64,000 nucleotides of DNA from Pandoraea terrigena (GTDB lineage Bacteria; Pseudomonadota; Gammaproteobacteria; Burkholderiales; Burkholderiaceae). Positions 1 through 7,932 of this stretch are shown piece by piece. The DNA lies in assembly GCF_902459705.1 (NCBI RefSeq), contig NZ_CABPRU010000004.1, positions 124,001-188,000 of the forward strand, read 5' to 3'. Below the pieces are notes generated by a model, which did not search any database, was not told the DNA's origin, and saw only the letters and a list, made by a program, of their open reading frames with translations. Every line of letters starts with the position of its first letter. The stretch's first letter is position 1. A program made the position numbers and the translations under genes.

Positions 1-812
1 GCGCGAGCGGCATCAATCGGTTGTCGATCGGCATCCAGAGCTTCAACAGCGCGCATCTGAAGGCCCTCGGACGCATTCACGATGGTGACGAAGCGCGTCA
101 TGCCATCGAGATTGCCCAGGCGAACTTCGACAACTTCAACCTCGATCTGATGTTCGCGTTGCCGAACCAGACCTTGGCGCAGTGTCAGCACGATGTCGAG
201 ACGGCGCTGTCGTTCGCACCGCCGCACTTGTCGCTGTACCACCTCACGCTTGAGCCGAACACGCAGTTCCACAAATATCCGCCCACCGTGCCCGACGACG
301 ACACCGCAGCCGACATGCAGGACTGGATTGCCGAGCGCACCGCGCTGGCGGGGTATGGACACTACGAGGTGTCGGCTTATGCGCAGCCGCACCGTCGAGC
401 CAAGCACAACATGAATTACTGGGAGTTTGGCGACTATCTGGGGATCGGCGCGGGCGCGCACAGCAAGATTTCGTTCCCTCACCGGGTGCTGCGGCAGGTG
501 CGGCACAAGCATCCGCAGCGCTTCATGGAAGCGGCCGCGGCGGGCAACGCGGTTCAGGAGGAACACGAGGTCGAGGCGCGCGATTTGCCGTTCGAGTTCA
601 TGCTGAACGCCTTGCGGCTGACCGAAGGCGTGAAGAGCGAGCTGTTCGCCGATCGCACCGGGTTGCCGATGGCACGGCTTGCCAAGGCGTTGGCGGCGGG
701 TGTCGAGAAGGGGTTGCTCGTCGACGATCCGCAGCGCATTGCGCCGACCGAATTGGGGCAGCGCTTTCTCAACGACCTTCAGGGAATGTTTCTCGAGCGC
801 GACGCAAAGTGA
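1..812 (+). CDS. hemW: Radical SAM heme chaperone HemW, C-terminal part (5' end outside window)
   Basis: The frame is open from base 3 and enters with the family-typical segment GINRLSIGIQSFN, so the true start and the radical-SAM CxxxCxxC cluster lie upstream of the window. The visible part covers the end of the radical SAM barrel (segment FNLDLMFALPNQT, acidic and aromatic barrel residues) and the HemW C-terminal domain with the NYWEFGDYLGIGAGAHS motif. HemW-type proteins are SAM-binding cytosolic proteins that bind and transfer heme; they were formerly annotated as oxygen-independent coproporphyrinogen oxidases. The gene converges on the acyl-CoA synthetase, with only 18 bases between the two stop codons. 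Confidence 0.95.
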   Translation, partial: ASGINRLSIGIQSFNSAHLKALGRIHDGDEARHAIEIAQANFDNFNLDLMFALPNQTLAQCQHDVETALSFAPPHLSLYHLTLEPNTQFHKYPPTVPDDDTAADMQDWIAERTALAGYGHYEVSAYAQPHRRAKHNMNYWEFGDYLGIGAGAHSKISFPHRVLRQVRHKHPQRFMEAAAAGNAVQEEHEVEARDLPFEFMLNALRLTEGVKSELFADRTGLPMARLAKALAAGVEKGLLVDDPQRIAPTELGQRFLNDLQGMFLERDAK

Positions 813-830
813 CGACCTGACGCCGCCGCG

Positions 831-2555
831 TTACCCCAGCACCGTGCCCATTTCACGCAGCGCCTTGCGGATGATCTTGCCGGTGACGGTCATCGGCAAT
901 TCCGGCAAGAACACGACCTTGCGCGGGTACTCGTGCGCGGCGAGTCGGGTTTTGACGAAATCCTGGATTTCCTTGGCCAGCGCGTCGGACGGCGCGTACC
1001 CTTCGCGCAGCACCACGAAGGCCTTCACGATTTCCGTGCGGAGGTCATCCGGCTCACCGATGACGGCGGCGAACTGCACCGACGGATGTCGGATCAAGCA
1101 GTCTTCGATAGGCCCGGGGCCGATGCGGTAGCCGGCACTGGTAATCACATCGTCCGAGCGCCCGGTGAACGTGATGTACCCCTGCGCGTCGACGAATCCC
1201 GAGTCCCCCGTAAGCAGGAAGTCGCCGCGATACTTCTCCATCGTGGCGTCGGGGTTATGCCAGTAACCGAGGAACATGACCGGGTTGGGTCTTGCGATGG
1301 CGATGTTGCCGACGGCACCCACCGGGAGCGGCGTGCCTTCGTCGTCGACGATGGTCACGCCATGACCACGAACGGCGCGTCCGATGGCGCCGGGCAGCGC
1401 CGGAAATTCCGTGGCGCAAGACGAGACGACCATATTGCACTCCGTCTGCCCGTAGAACTCGTTGATGTCGACGCCGAGGTGCTCGCGCCCCCAGGCCAGC
1501 AGTTCGGGGCCGAGCGACTCACCGCCGCTGGCGACCGAGCGAAGTTGCAACGGCCAGTGTTCGCGTGGCGATGCAACGGTGCGCAGCATCTTGAGCGCGG
1601 TGGGCGGCAGGAAAGTGTTGCGCACGCCGTGTCGAGCCATCAGGTCGAATGCGGCGACGGGATCGAATTTCTCGAAGCGTCGCGAGAGCACGGGCACGCC
1701 GTGGTGCAGCGCGGGCAGCAGAACGTCAAGCAGTCCGCCGATCCAGGCCCAGTCGGCGGGTGTCCAGATCAGGTCGCCGTCTTGCGGAAAGCCATTGTGC
1801 GACGTCTCCACGCCGGGCAGGTGGCCGAGCAGCACCCGGTGCGCGTGCAGTGCGCCCTTGGGTTTGCCGGTGGTGCCAGACGTGTAGATGATGAGCGCGG
1901 GGGCGTCGGCGCGGGTCTTGACGGGTTCGAAATGCGTATCACGCGAAGCGATGGCGGGCCAGAGCGCGAGCAGGCCGTCTTCGGCGACGCCCCAGTCCTG
2001 ATCGTCGGCGACGTGATGATGGGCTTCGGGCAGGTCGTCGTGGACGACATATACAAGGCGCAGGTCGGGGAGTTCGGCGCGAATATCGTCGATCTTCGCG
2101 ACGCTCGCGAGGTCGGTGACGAGCACGGCGGCGCCGGAGTTTTGGAGGCGATAGGCGAGCGCCTCGGGGCCGAAGAGCGTGAAGAGCGGGACGGCGATCG
2201 CGCCGAGTTTGTAGGCGGCGACGTGGGCGACGAGCGTGGCGGGCGATTGTGGCAGGAAGATACCGATGCGGTCGCCGGCCTTGACGCCGTGGGCGCGCCA
2301 TTCGTTGGCGAGCTGGTTCGAGAGTTGTTTCAGGACATCGAACGTGAGTCGCACGTTTGAGCCGTCGGCGCTTTCGTGGATGAGGGCGAGCCGGTTGGTG
2401 CCATCGGCCCACTTGTCGCAAACGTCGACGCCGATGTTGAACAGGGTGGGAATCTGCCAGGTGAAGGCGTTGGGCGTCGGGGTGTCGGTCACGCGCTCGC
2501 CGCTGGCGTCATTTGACGTCTCTTGGGCGCAGTCGCGGGAGGTGTCGGCATCCAT
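831..2555 (-). CDS. AMP-forming acyl-CoA synthetase (ACS/ACSM-like)
   Basis: The 574-residue protein belongs to the AMP-binding (ANL) superfamily, which activates a carboxylate to an acyl adenylate and then to acyl-CoA. Visible motifs are the P-loop-like YTSGTTGKPKGALH, the adenine/substrate loop EFYGQTECN, the LTGDSG hinge region, and a C-terminal lysine in the PMTVTGKIIRK context used in adenylation. The sequence resembles the medium-chain acyl/acetyl-CoA synthetase branch, but the substrate cannot be read from sequence. I place the start at base 2555 because GGAG lies just upstream and similarity begins soon after; an upstream open extension to 2849 is probably untranslated. It is transcribed away from tRNA-Ser and converges with hemW. 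Confidence 0.88.
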   Translation of the reverse strand: MDADTSRDCAQETSNDASGERVTDTPTPNAFTWQIPTLFNIGVDVCDKWADGTNRLALIHESADGSNVRLTFDVLKQLSNQLANEWRAHGVKAGDRIGIFLPQSPATLVAHVAAYKLGAIAVPLFTLFGPEALAYRLQNSGAAVLVTDLASVAKIDDIRAELPDLRLVYVVHDDLPEAHHHVADDQDWGVAEDGLLALWPAIASRDTHFEPVKTRADAPALIIYTSGTTGKPKGALHAHRVLLGHLPGVETSHNGFPQDGDLIWTPADWAWIGGLLDVLLPALHHGVPVLSRRFEKFDPVAAFDLMARHGVRNTFLPPTALKMLRTVASPREHWPLQLRSVASGGESLGPELLAWGREHLGVDINEFYGQTECNMVVSSCATEFPALPGAIGRAVRGHGVTIVDDEGTPLPVGAVGNIAIARPNPVMFLGYWHNPDATMEKYRGDFLLTGDSGFVDAQGYITFTGRSDDVITSAGYRIGPGPIEDCLIRHPSVQFAAVIGEPDDLRTEIVKAFVVLREGYAPSDALAKEIQDFVKTRLAAHEYPRKVVFLPELPMTVTGKIIRKALREMGTVLG

Positions 2556-2715
2556 GAGGTGTCTCCGGGTCATGTCAGGCCTCGCACGGTGACGCGCGGG
2601 GCGCTCACCATACGTCTTCAGGCATGATGCATGCGGGACGGGCACAAAACAAGGGGGATGGGGGAAAGCGTGAGCGTTTGGGCGGGGTGTGAGGTGAATT
2701 GGGTGGAATGAAGGC

Positions 2716-2743
2716 TTCACACGGCGGGATGAGCGGGTATAAT
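2716..2743 (+). promoter_or_regulatory. sigma70 promoter of tRNA-Ser
   Basis: TTCACA at 2716-2721 (five of six matches to the -35 consensus) is followed after 16 bases by a perfect TATAAT at 2738-2743. This places transcription start near 2750, about 120 bases before the tRNA. The spacing and strand fit only the tRNA gene. The rest of the 2556-2869 gap shows nothing else I can support. Confidence 0.7.
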
Positions 2744-2869
2744 GCCGGCTGCCGTGCGGTACCGGTCTGCGCCGGGGTTCCGACGCCGATTCTCCCGGAC
2801 CGCATGCATCCCAAGTCGTCGCCCAAGACGACATCGCATGCCACGACACCCAGTCGTGCGCAACGCCTC

Positions 2870-2959
2870 GGAGGCGTGCCAGAGTGGTTTAATGGACTGG
2901 TCTTGAAAACCAGCGAAGGGGTAACCCTTCCGTGAGTTCGAATCTCACCGCCTCCGCCA
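2870..2959 (+). tRNA. tRNA-Ser(UGA)
   Basis: The acceptor stem GGAGGCG pairs with CGCCTCC and is followed by discriminator G and an encoded CCA. The anticodon loop CTTGAAA gives anticodon TGA, and a long variable arm (GCGAAGGGGTAACCCTTCC) identifies a class II serine tRNA. The T arm contains GTTCGAATC. The 3' end is the integration site of the island that starts here, and the element's repeat keeps the tRNA intact. Confidence 0.97.
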
Positions 2960-2960
2960 G
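2946..2960 (+). repeat. attL core direct repeat in tRNA-Ser 3' end
   Basis: The 15 bases CACCGCCTCCGCCAG, spanning the 3' acceptor strand, CCA and one following base, are repeated exactly at 22816-22830. The next bases on both sides differ, so the identity block is exactly 15 bases. Confidence 0.85.
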
Positions 2961-3092
2961 ATCATCAGTTTTGAATAATCCGAAACAGTCCGAAGCAATC
3001 GCGAAAACCCAGTAGCAGAAAGGGTTTCCGGCGATTTCATCAAAATCAAACCGTCCGATCTCGTCTGATATAATCCGAATAAATCGTGATTT

Positions 3093-3104
3093 TTTTGGTG
3101 GGTT
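3093..3104 (+). repeat. Left copy of 12-bp subterminal repeat (possible integrase arm site)
   Basis: TTTTGGTGGGTT occurs here, upstream of the integrase, and again in the same orientation at 22754-22765 just inside the right end. Subterminal repeats near both att cores are expected for tyrosine integrase arm binding, but the role here is inferred. Confidence 0.4.
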
Positions 3105-3209
3105 GGATGGTGGGTCAAGAACGCCTCCACCCGATCGTGCGAATTTCGTCCGCCAGAAACTAGACCCCTAGCACTGGCGCGGGTTTCCGAGGGGAGTTCG
3201 ATTCCCACA

Positions 3210-4454
3210 ATGCCAAAACGCTCCAAAGAGCTCGGCGCACTTGCGGTTTCAAAATTGACCGCCCCTGGCCTGCACGCGGTCGGCAAAGTCGCGGGGCTCG
3301 CACTTCAAATTTCGCCCTCCGGTTCACGTTCGTGGATTCTCCGCGTGAGCGTCGGCGGACGTCGTCGTGAGATTGGATTGGGCGCTTACCCCGGCGTCAC
3401 ACTGAAAGAAGCCCACGAGAAAGCGCGAACGACGCGCAATGACATTGCCGCCGGCATCGATCCAGTTCTGGCGCGCAAGGAAGCCGCCAGCCGGCTCCGA
3501 GCGGACCAGGCAATGGAACTCACTTTCGAGGCCGCGGCGAAACGCTTCATCAAGTCCAAAGAGGCCGAGTGGCGCAATACCAAGCACGGCGCCCAGTGGC
3601 GAAACACGCTGGCCATGTATGCGTATCCGCAGATCGGCTCGCTACTTGTTGGCCACATCACACGCACCCACATCACCGAGATCCTTGAGCCTATCTGGCT
3701 GACCAAGACCGAGACGGCATCGCGCTTGCGCGGCCGGCTTGAGGCTATTTTGGACTGGGCCCGCGTGAAGGGCTTCCGTGCTGAGGGCGTCAATCCCGCT
3801 GCGTGGCGCGGCAATCTGGACAAGATCCTGGCGGCCCCGAAGAAAACGAAGCGAGTACGCAACCACCCTGCCCTCCCGATTACGGACATGTACGCCTTCA
3901 TGCAAACGCTGCGGGGCATGGAAGGCGTGAGCGCACGGTGCCTCGAATTCACAGTTCTAACGGCAGCCAGATCGGGCGAGGCGCGTGGCGCGCGTTGGTC
4001 AGAGATTGACCTGAACCGCGGCATCTGGTCGATTCCGGCGGAGCGAATGAAGGCGAAGAAGGAACACCGCGTGCCGCTGTCATCGCCGGCCGTCGAGCTA
4101 CTGAAGGCGATCGAGCGCACCGAAGGGCAGGAACTCGTGTTTCCCAGCCCGCGCAGTGGTAGCGTGCTCAGCGATATGGCATTGCTCGAACTGATGCGCC
4201 GACAGAATCTCGCCGCCACTCCGCATGGCTTTAGATCGACGTTTCGTGACTGGGCGGGCGAGTACACGAATTACCCGCGTGAGCTCGCTGAGGTAGCGCT
4301 GGCCCACATCAAGGGTGACGCTACCGAGGCGGCATATTGGCGCGGCGACGTGCTGGAGAAACGGCGGCGCTTGATGGCCGACTGGGCGGCGTTCATCGCC
4401 ACGCCACCGGCATGCGGCGACGTTGTACCGATCAACAAGACTGCGAGGCAATAA
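3210..4454 (+). CDS. P4-type site-specific tyrosine integrase
   Basis: The 414-residue protein has the N-terminal DUF4102-type arm-binding domain (about residues 1-90), a core-binding domain, and a C-terminal catalytic domain. Catalytic residues seen are Arg254 in AARSGEARG, a lysine in MKAKKEHRVPL, His339-x-x-Arg342 in HGFRSTFRDW, a His in ALAHIKGD, and the nucleophile Tyr376 in AAYWRGD. Length and motifs match the P4/CP4-57 integrase group, which recombines at tRNA 3' ends, agreeing with its position 250 bases from tRNA-Ser and facing into the element. A TATAAT-like hexamer at 3069-3074 could be its -10 but lacks a good -35. Its stop overlaps the next start (TAATG). Confidence 0.95.
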   Translation: MPKRSKELGALAVSKLTAPGLHAVGKVAGLALQISPSGSRSWILRVSVGGRRREIGLGAYPGVTLKEAHEKARTTRNDIAAGIDPVLARKEAASRLRADQAMELTFEAAAKRFIKSKEAEWRNTKHGAQWRNTLAMYAYPQIGSLLVGHITRTHITEILEPIWLTKTETASRLRGRLEAILDWARVKGFRAEGVNPAAWRGNLDKILAAPKKTKRVRNHPALPITDMYAFMQTLRGMEGVSARCLEFTVLTAARSGEARGARWSEIDLNRGIWSIPAERMKAKKEHRVPLSSPAVELLKAIERTEGQELVFPSPRSGSVLSDMALLELMRRQNLAATPHGFRSTFRDWAGEYTNYPRELAEVALAHIKGDATEAAYWRGDVLEKRRRLMADWAAFIATPPACGDVVPINKTARQ

Positions 4455-5119
4455 TGACCGACGAGTGGAAAATCGAGCCACCTGATGTGGCAATGGCCCG
4501 TTACGAAGCCGAATATCAAGAGATGATCGGCAATGCTCGGTCGGCAGAGGAGAGCGCGCTTGAGCTGATGTGTGATCTCGAAGACCTGTGGCTTTCCGTC
4601 GCCCCCGGAAAGACTTCTGATGACTTCATGAAGGACGTTCATCGGATGTTCGATTATGAAGACCCCGATATAGAAGCAATGGAAGCAGCGTACATTGAGA
4701 CAGCCAATACCGACGAACGTACTCTCGGTGCGTGGCCATTCATCGACACGCCGATTCGAATTGCCTACGGACATGCCTACGTGGCGAGTCTTGCCGCCAT
4801 CCGTACCGGCGCAACGAATATGGCCTTTAACGAGATTCAGCGCGCATCGTTATGGCATGGCATTGCGATTGGCCTTTCGCGCACAGGAGCACGTGGGACC
4901 GAGCGACCGAAGAGTATCGCTGACGTAGCTCGGGATGCAGCCATTGCCCGTAACAGCGAGAATCGCGCCATAAAGCAATCAGCGCTCGACTGGCTTGACG
5001 AGCATTTCCACGAGTGCAAGAGCATGGATGACGCCGCCGCACGGCTCACGAAAATTGTCCCCGTCGTGTTCCGGACGGCCCGCCGCTACGTCACATATTG
5101 GAGTCTGTCAAGACACTGA
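4454..5119 (+). CDS. Hypothetical island protein
   Basis: I do not recognise this 221-residue protein. The ATG at 4454 overlaps the integrase stop codon by one base, so the two are probably translationally coupled. The N-terminal half is acidic and helical (YEAEYQEMIG, MDDAAARL near the end); the C-terminal part, with RSENRAIKQSALDWLDEHFHE-like helices followed by a basic RTARRYVTYW tail, could bind nucleic acid. No signal peptide or membrane segment is seen. Position after the integrase suggests a role in element maintenance or regulation, but that is only context. Confidence 0.7.
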   Translation: MTDEWKIEPPDVAMARYEAEYQEMIGNARSAEESALELMCDLEDLWLSVAPGKTSDDFMKDVHRMFDYEDPDIEAMEAAYIETANTDERTLGAWPFIDTPIRIAYGHAYVASLAAIRTGATNMAFNEIQRASLWHGIAIGLSRTGARGTERPKSIADVARDAAIARNSENRAIKQSALDWLDEHFHECKSMDDAAARLTKIVPVVFRTARRYVTYWSLSRH

Positions 5120-5260
5120 GCGCGCACAGAGCAACGTCCGCGCGTAGAGTGCTCCTCCTGCGCGCACCGGCGGCAGTCTGCGCGCGCAAGGGCTTCTGCC
5201 AATAGCTGATGAGGCAAAAAATCCGTATCGACCCGTCCAATCCCGGACGCTTTCGTGTCG

Positions 5261-5482
5261 ATGCGTATGAAAACAGAAAATACCCTCAAATGCTTCGATG
5301 ACCTGCCAAACGCGGCCGGCGTCGACGTCAAGACTGTGGCTGCCCTGTGCGGTTGCAGTATCTCTACGGTGTGGGAGCGCAGTAAGCGCGGTGCACTCCC
5401 CGAGCCCATCAAGATTGGCGGCGCTGCACGCTGGAATGTGGGCAAGCTGCGCGCGATCCTCGGCGGAGGTGTCGCAGCATGA
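5261..5482 (+). CDS. AlpA/excisionase-like helix-turn-helix protein
   Basis: This small protein (73 residues from ATG 5261; GTG 5255 and ATG 5267 are alternative starts) has a winged-helix/MerR-like HTH: VDVKTVAALCGCSISTVWERSKRGALP followed by IKIGGAARWNVGKLRAIL (given here in parts as seen). The arrangement of recognition helix then a wing with an aromatic next to arginine is typical of AlpA, Cox and phage excisionase regulators, which activate integrase or control lysogeny. Its stop overlaps the KilA-N start. No strong ribosome binding site is visible, so the start is uncertain. Confidence 0.72.
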   Translation: MRMKTENTLKCFDDLPNAAGVDVKTVAALCGCSISTVWERSKRGALPEPIKIGGAARWNVGKLRAILGGGVAA

Positions 5483-6216
5483 ACCAAAAGAAAAACGCCC
5501 GACCCAGCAAAGCCGAATCGAGCGCCATCGAACAGCGCCAGTTTACATCCGCCACTCCGAACCACGCAACGCGCGCGGGGAGTATCTACGCCGCTGAATA
5601 TGAAGGCATCGCCGTCACCTTCACGGGAGATGGGTGGTTCAACGCGACGGCGGCTGCAAAGCGTTTCAACAAGCGCGTGGACAACTGGCTTCGCCTGGCC
5701 GAAACGAAGGAGTACATGGCGGCGCTCGTCGAAGCAGAAACTTCCTCAGATGTGAGGGAGTTAGTTCGAACGCAGGAAGGTCGCAACGGTGGCACCTGGT
5801 TGCATCCAAAACTGGGAGTGGCGTTCGCACGTTGGTGCGACGTGCGCTTTGCTGTCTGGTGCGATCAGCAGATCGACCACATTCTCCGAGGCGGCCTGAC
5901 GATCTGGGACAAGGCAGCCTCTGAGCCCAGCACCACCTGTGATCGGGAAATGTTGCTAACGGCAGCGGCCGCCATCGTTGCCCGACATCGCCTTTCGTAC
6001 AGCAAAGTTTACGAGGCCCTCAACACGTTTGCCGGCGTCGTTCACGCTCGCGAGATGACGTGTGCCCAAGTGGTGGAATCGTCAGGCTTCGCTAGCCGCT
6101 TACTGGTGGGCAAGTCCACGCAAGGCGACTTCGAGCAGATAGCACAGCACCGCGAAGCACTGGGCATCACCGGCCCGCAAATGCCGCTCATCGACCTGGT
6201 GGGAGATGCAGCATGA
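5479..6216 (+). CDS. KilA-N domain protein (phage antirepressor-like)
   Basis: Residues about 40-140 show the KilA-N fold: a YEGIAVTF strand, GWFNATAAAKRFNKRVDNW, then GGTWLHPKLGVAFARWCD and VWCDQQIDHI. KilA-N domains are DNA-binding modules of phage antirepressors and lytic regulators. The C-terminal domain (about residues 160-245) is alpha-helical and not recognised. The ATG overlaps the preceding stop by four bases, indicating an operon with the HTH gene. A role in switching the element between integrated and replicating states is inferred. Confidence 0.85.
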   Translation: MNQKKNARPSKAESSAIEQRQFTSATPNHATRAGSIYAAEYEGIAVTFTGDGWFNATAAAKRFNKRVDNWLRLAETKEYMAALVEAETSSDVRELVRTQEGRNGGTWLHPKLGVAFARWCDVRFAVWCDQQIDHILRGGLTIWDKAASEPSTTCDREMLLTAAAAIVARHRLSYSKVYEALNTFAGVVHAREMTCAQVVESSGFASRLLVGKSTQGDFEQIAQHREALGITGPQMPLIDLVGDAA

Positions 6217-6524
6217 GCGACCTTTTTGTCAAAAACGGCGACGAATACCTCATGAGTGCAGGTGGGACGTTGCTGGTCGCGGCCGACGCAATGTACGGTC
6301 CGGCGGAAGAAAGCACGCCCGAAGGTCGCTGCCGTGCGGCGGCGCTGGCCGACGCAATTCTGTCCGTCGCCACCGAGCGAGGTTTCAAAAGCCGCGATCT
6401 CTTCGAGACAATGCTAGCCCGCCGGGAAGTGTCCGACCGGGTACTCGAACTGGCGAGGAAGGTTGATAGGTGTCTCGGCAAGGATGGGTTTCAGGTCGTC
6501 CTCAAACGCATTGGAGGTGCCTAA
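6213..6524 (+). CDS. Hypothetical small island protein
   Basis: This 103-residue acidic, helical protein is not recognised. It starts four bases inside the KilA-N gene (ATGA overlap) and its TAA overlaps the ATG of the PC4-like gene, so it is the middle gene of a tightly coupled set. The C-terminal part RKVDRCLGKDGFQVVLKRIG could pack as a helical bundle. No membrane segment or known motif is seen. Confidence 0.65.
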   Translation: MSDLFVKNGDEYLMSAGGTLLVAADAMYGPAEESTPEGRCRAAALADAILSVATERGFKSRDLFETMLARREVSDRVLELARKVDRCLGKDGFQVVLKRIGGA

Positions 6525-6760
6525 TGCCCTCCGAGAACACATTCCTCGACATTCGCAAGAGCGACAGCGAACGTTTGCGCATCACCATTAGTGAGTACCG
6601 CGGACGCACGTTCATCGACCTGCGCACCTGGTACTCAACCGAACTCGGTGAGTTCAAGCCTGGCCGCGCCGGCGTTACGCTGCGCCCCGACCAGATCATG
6701 GAGATCGTTCAAGGCCTGATGCTCGCCGGCCGCGCTATCGATCCGAAGGGGGTTGTCTGA
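6524..6760 (+). CDS. PC4/p15-like ssDNA-binding protein
   Basis: The 78-residue protein matches the transcriptional coactivator p15 (PC4) fold: LRITISEYRGRTFIDLRTWY, followed by FKPGRAGVTLRPDQ and a C-terminal helix (IMEIVQGLMLAG). Bacterial and phage PC4-like proteins bind single-stranded DNA as dimers through curved beta sheets. Coupled expression (TAATG overlap) in an element that also codes for a primase-helicase suggests a role in replication or recombination of the satellite. The start is fixed by the overlap with the previous stop. Confidence 0.78.
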   Translation: MPSENTFLDIRKSDSERLRITISEYRGRTFIDLRTWYSTELGEFKPGRAGVTLRPDQIMEIVQGLMLAGRAIDPKGVV

Positions 6761-6852
6761 TGAAAAACCCCTTGACGCTCGTAAACCACCGGCTTTATTC
6801 TTGGGCCGTCGCTGAAACAACGGTGACCGAGATTGGCGTCTCGAACAACAAA

Positions 6853-6883
6853 GGCGGACAGCCGCCCATTGCGGCATTTTTTT
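6853..6883 (+). terminator. Attenuator-like intrinsic terminator in leader
   Basis: GCCGC (6861-6865) pairs with GCGGC (6871-6875) around loop CCATT and is followed by a run of seven T (6877-6883), a standard intrinsic terminator. GGCGG (6853-6857) can instead pair with CCGCC (6862-6866), which would disrupt the terminator, so two exclusive folds are possible. It lies between the PC4-like gene and the small-gene/primase operon. Attenuation is inferred. Confidence 0.55.
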
Positions 6884-6925
6884 CGTCCGTCATGCCTTTA
6901 CGCGCCCCTATCAACGGGCGGGCCT

Positions 6926-6984
6926 TGGCAGGGGCATCCTCGGATGCGCCGGTTTCCTTTGTTGCCGGTACGCCAACCCTGTCA
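6926..6984 (+). ncRNA. Candidate structured leader RNA (P4 immunity-like region)
   Basis: TGGCAGGG (6926-6933) can pair with CCCTGTCA (6977-6984, one G-U), closing a domain with a hairpin GCATC-CTCG-GATGC (6934-6947) and a weaker CCGG/CCGG stem (6949-6968). An open frame (6760-7221) reads through this region, so an ASH-like small phage protein is the alternative reading. The folded leader after a terminator resembles in layout the P4 region where CI RNA acts, but the sequence identity of such an RNA was not tested. Confidence 0.3.
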
Positions 6985-7047
6985 TGTGCCCGCCCACCCC
7001 GATTGGCGTCGGACGGCGGGCCTCTCTTCCAAACAAAGGAGGCCGCA

Positions 7048-7221
7048 ATGCCTAGAGCCCTCGCTCGTCCTGAGCAAACCCAATCCCCTATCGAAATCAT
7101 CCGCGCAGCATTGCGCGAAGCCGCTATTGCTCCGACCGTCTTCGACGCGCTCGACGTAACCGGCGAAGCCCTTCGTATCCTGGCTGAACTCGCCCAAGCT
7201 GAGGTGCATCATGGCCGCTAA
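7048..7221 (+). CDS. Hypothetical small protein
   Basis: This 57-residue protein starts at an ATG with a strong ribosome binding site (AAAGGAGG, seven bases upstream), which I prefer over the open extension to 6760 that would run through the terminator and RNA folds. The protein is helical (PIEIIRAALREAAIAP, VTGEALRILAELAQAEVHH) with no known domain. It shares its ending QAEVHHG/QAEVRHG pattern with the next gene product (7211-7426), suggesting these small genes are related duplicates. Confidence 0.6.
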   Translation: MPRALARPEQTQSPIEIIRAALREAAIAPTVFDALDVTGEALRILAELAQAEVHHGR

Positions 7222-7426
7222 ATCGATGTCGGCAGATTCAGCCGCTCTAGTAATCGAAAACGCTCTGACGTACTTGGAGCACTTGGAAGCATTGTTCGAC
7301 GCGCTTCGCGCGCAGTTGGATGAAAGGACCTACTCCCATGCACTCGCGGATCTGGGGCAAAGCACTGCATCCTGGTACGTCGGACAGATCGCGCATTTCG
7401 CCCAAGCGGAGGTCCGCCATGGCTGA
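7211..7426 (+). CDS. Hypothetical small protein
   Basis: A 71-residue helical protein that overlaps the preceding gene by 11 bases. It ends with AQAEVRHG, very like the AQAEVHHG of the upstream gene, and contains a coiled ALTYLEHLEALFDALRAQL segment. No known domain. It is the second of a run of six small overlapping genes that leads to the primase. Confidence 0.6.
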   Translation: MAAKSMSADSAALVIENALTYLEHLEALFDALRAQLDERTYSHALADLGQSTASWYVGQIAHFAQAEVRHG

Positions 7427-7712
7427 GATCACCATCGAGCAACTGCGCACCACGATCATCGATAACGACGCACTGGCACAAGATGGTTTTGAGGAAATCC
7501 GAGCCATCGCAAAACTCGCGCTCATGGCACTCGAAACCCCGGCAGGGCAGAACAGCCCGGAAACCCTTGCTCGAGCTTTCGAGGCCATTTGGGGCATCAG
7601 CGAGAGAGTCGAAGGCGCCATCAGTTCCAACGCTGAAGAAGTCGGGTGCAACTACGTCGACTCTCGATTTGAGAGTCGCGCGAAGGCAATGGCGGAGGCG
7701 CGACATGCATAA
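7419..7712 (+). CDS. Hypothetical small protein
   Basis: A 97-residue acidic helical protein; the ATG at 7419 overlaps the upstream gene by eight bases. The segment IRAIAKLALMALETPAG and FEAIWGISERVEGAI suggest a compact helical bundle. The shared habit of a short helical domain ending in E-x-RH-A (EARHA here) recurs in neighbouring small proteins. Function unknown. Confidence 0.6.
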   Translation: MAEITIEQLRTTIIDNDALAQDGFEEIRAIAKLALMALETPAGQNSPETLARAFEAIWGISERVEGAISSNAEEVGCNYVDSRFESRAKAMAEARHA

Positions 7713-7932
7713 GCCAACCCAAGCACTGGAGCGCGCATCCCGCGAACTGAGCACCGCATCTGACGTCCTCACGCAAGCGCGCGCACTATTTGCAGCGATC
7801 GAGCACGCTGTGGCCGGCGGCGCTTCTGTCGACATCGCCGCATTGGCCCAGGTCGGGGCGGATCTATCCACGGCGTACTCCGAACGCTTTGAAGCTGAAA
7901 GCGAATGGTTCGAGGGGGTGCGCCATGCGTAA
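7705..7932 (+). CDS. Hypothetical small protein
   Basis: A 75-residue helical protein (ASDVLTQARALFAAIEHAV) ending in FEGVRHA, overlapping its upstream neighbour by eight bases. It resembles the other small products of this operon in size and ending. No domain recognised. Confidence 0.58.
   Translation: MHKPTQALERASRELSTASDVLTQARALFAAIEHAVAGGASVDIAALAQVGADLSTAYSERFEAESEWFEGVRHA

Noticed and set aside
933-2360. Long plus-strand open frame of 475 codons opposite the acyl-CoA synthetase
   Set aside because: It is antisense to a gene with clear domain motifs, its protein is Arg/Gly-rich without any known pattern, and such frames are common in high-GC antisense.
3188-3210. T-arm-like sequence GGGAGTTCGATTCCC before the integrase
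   Set aside because: It does not form a proper tRNA T-stem and has no acceptor or anticodon parts nearby.
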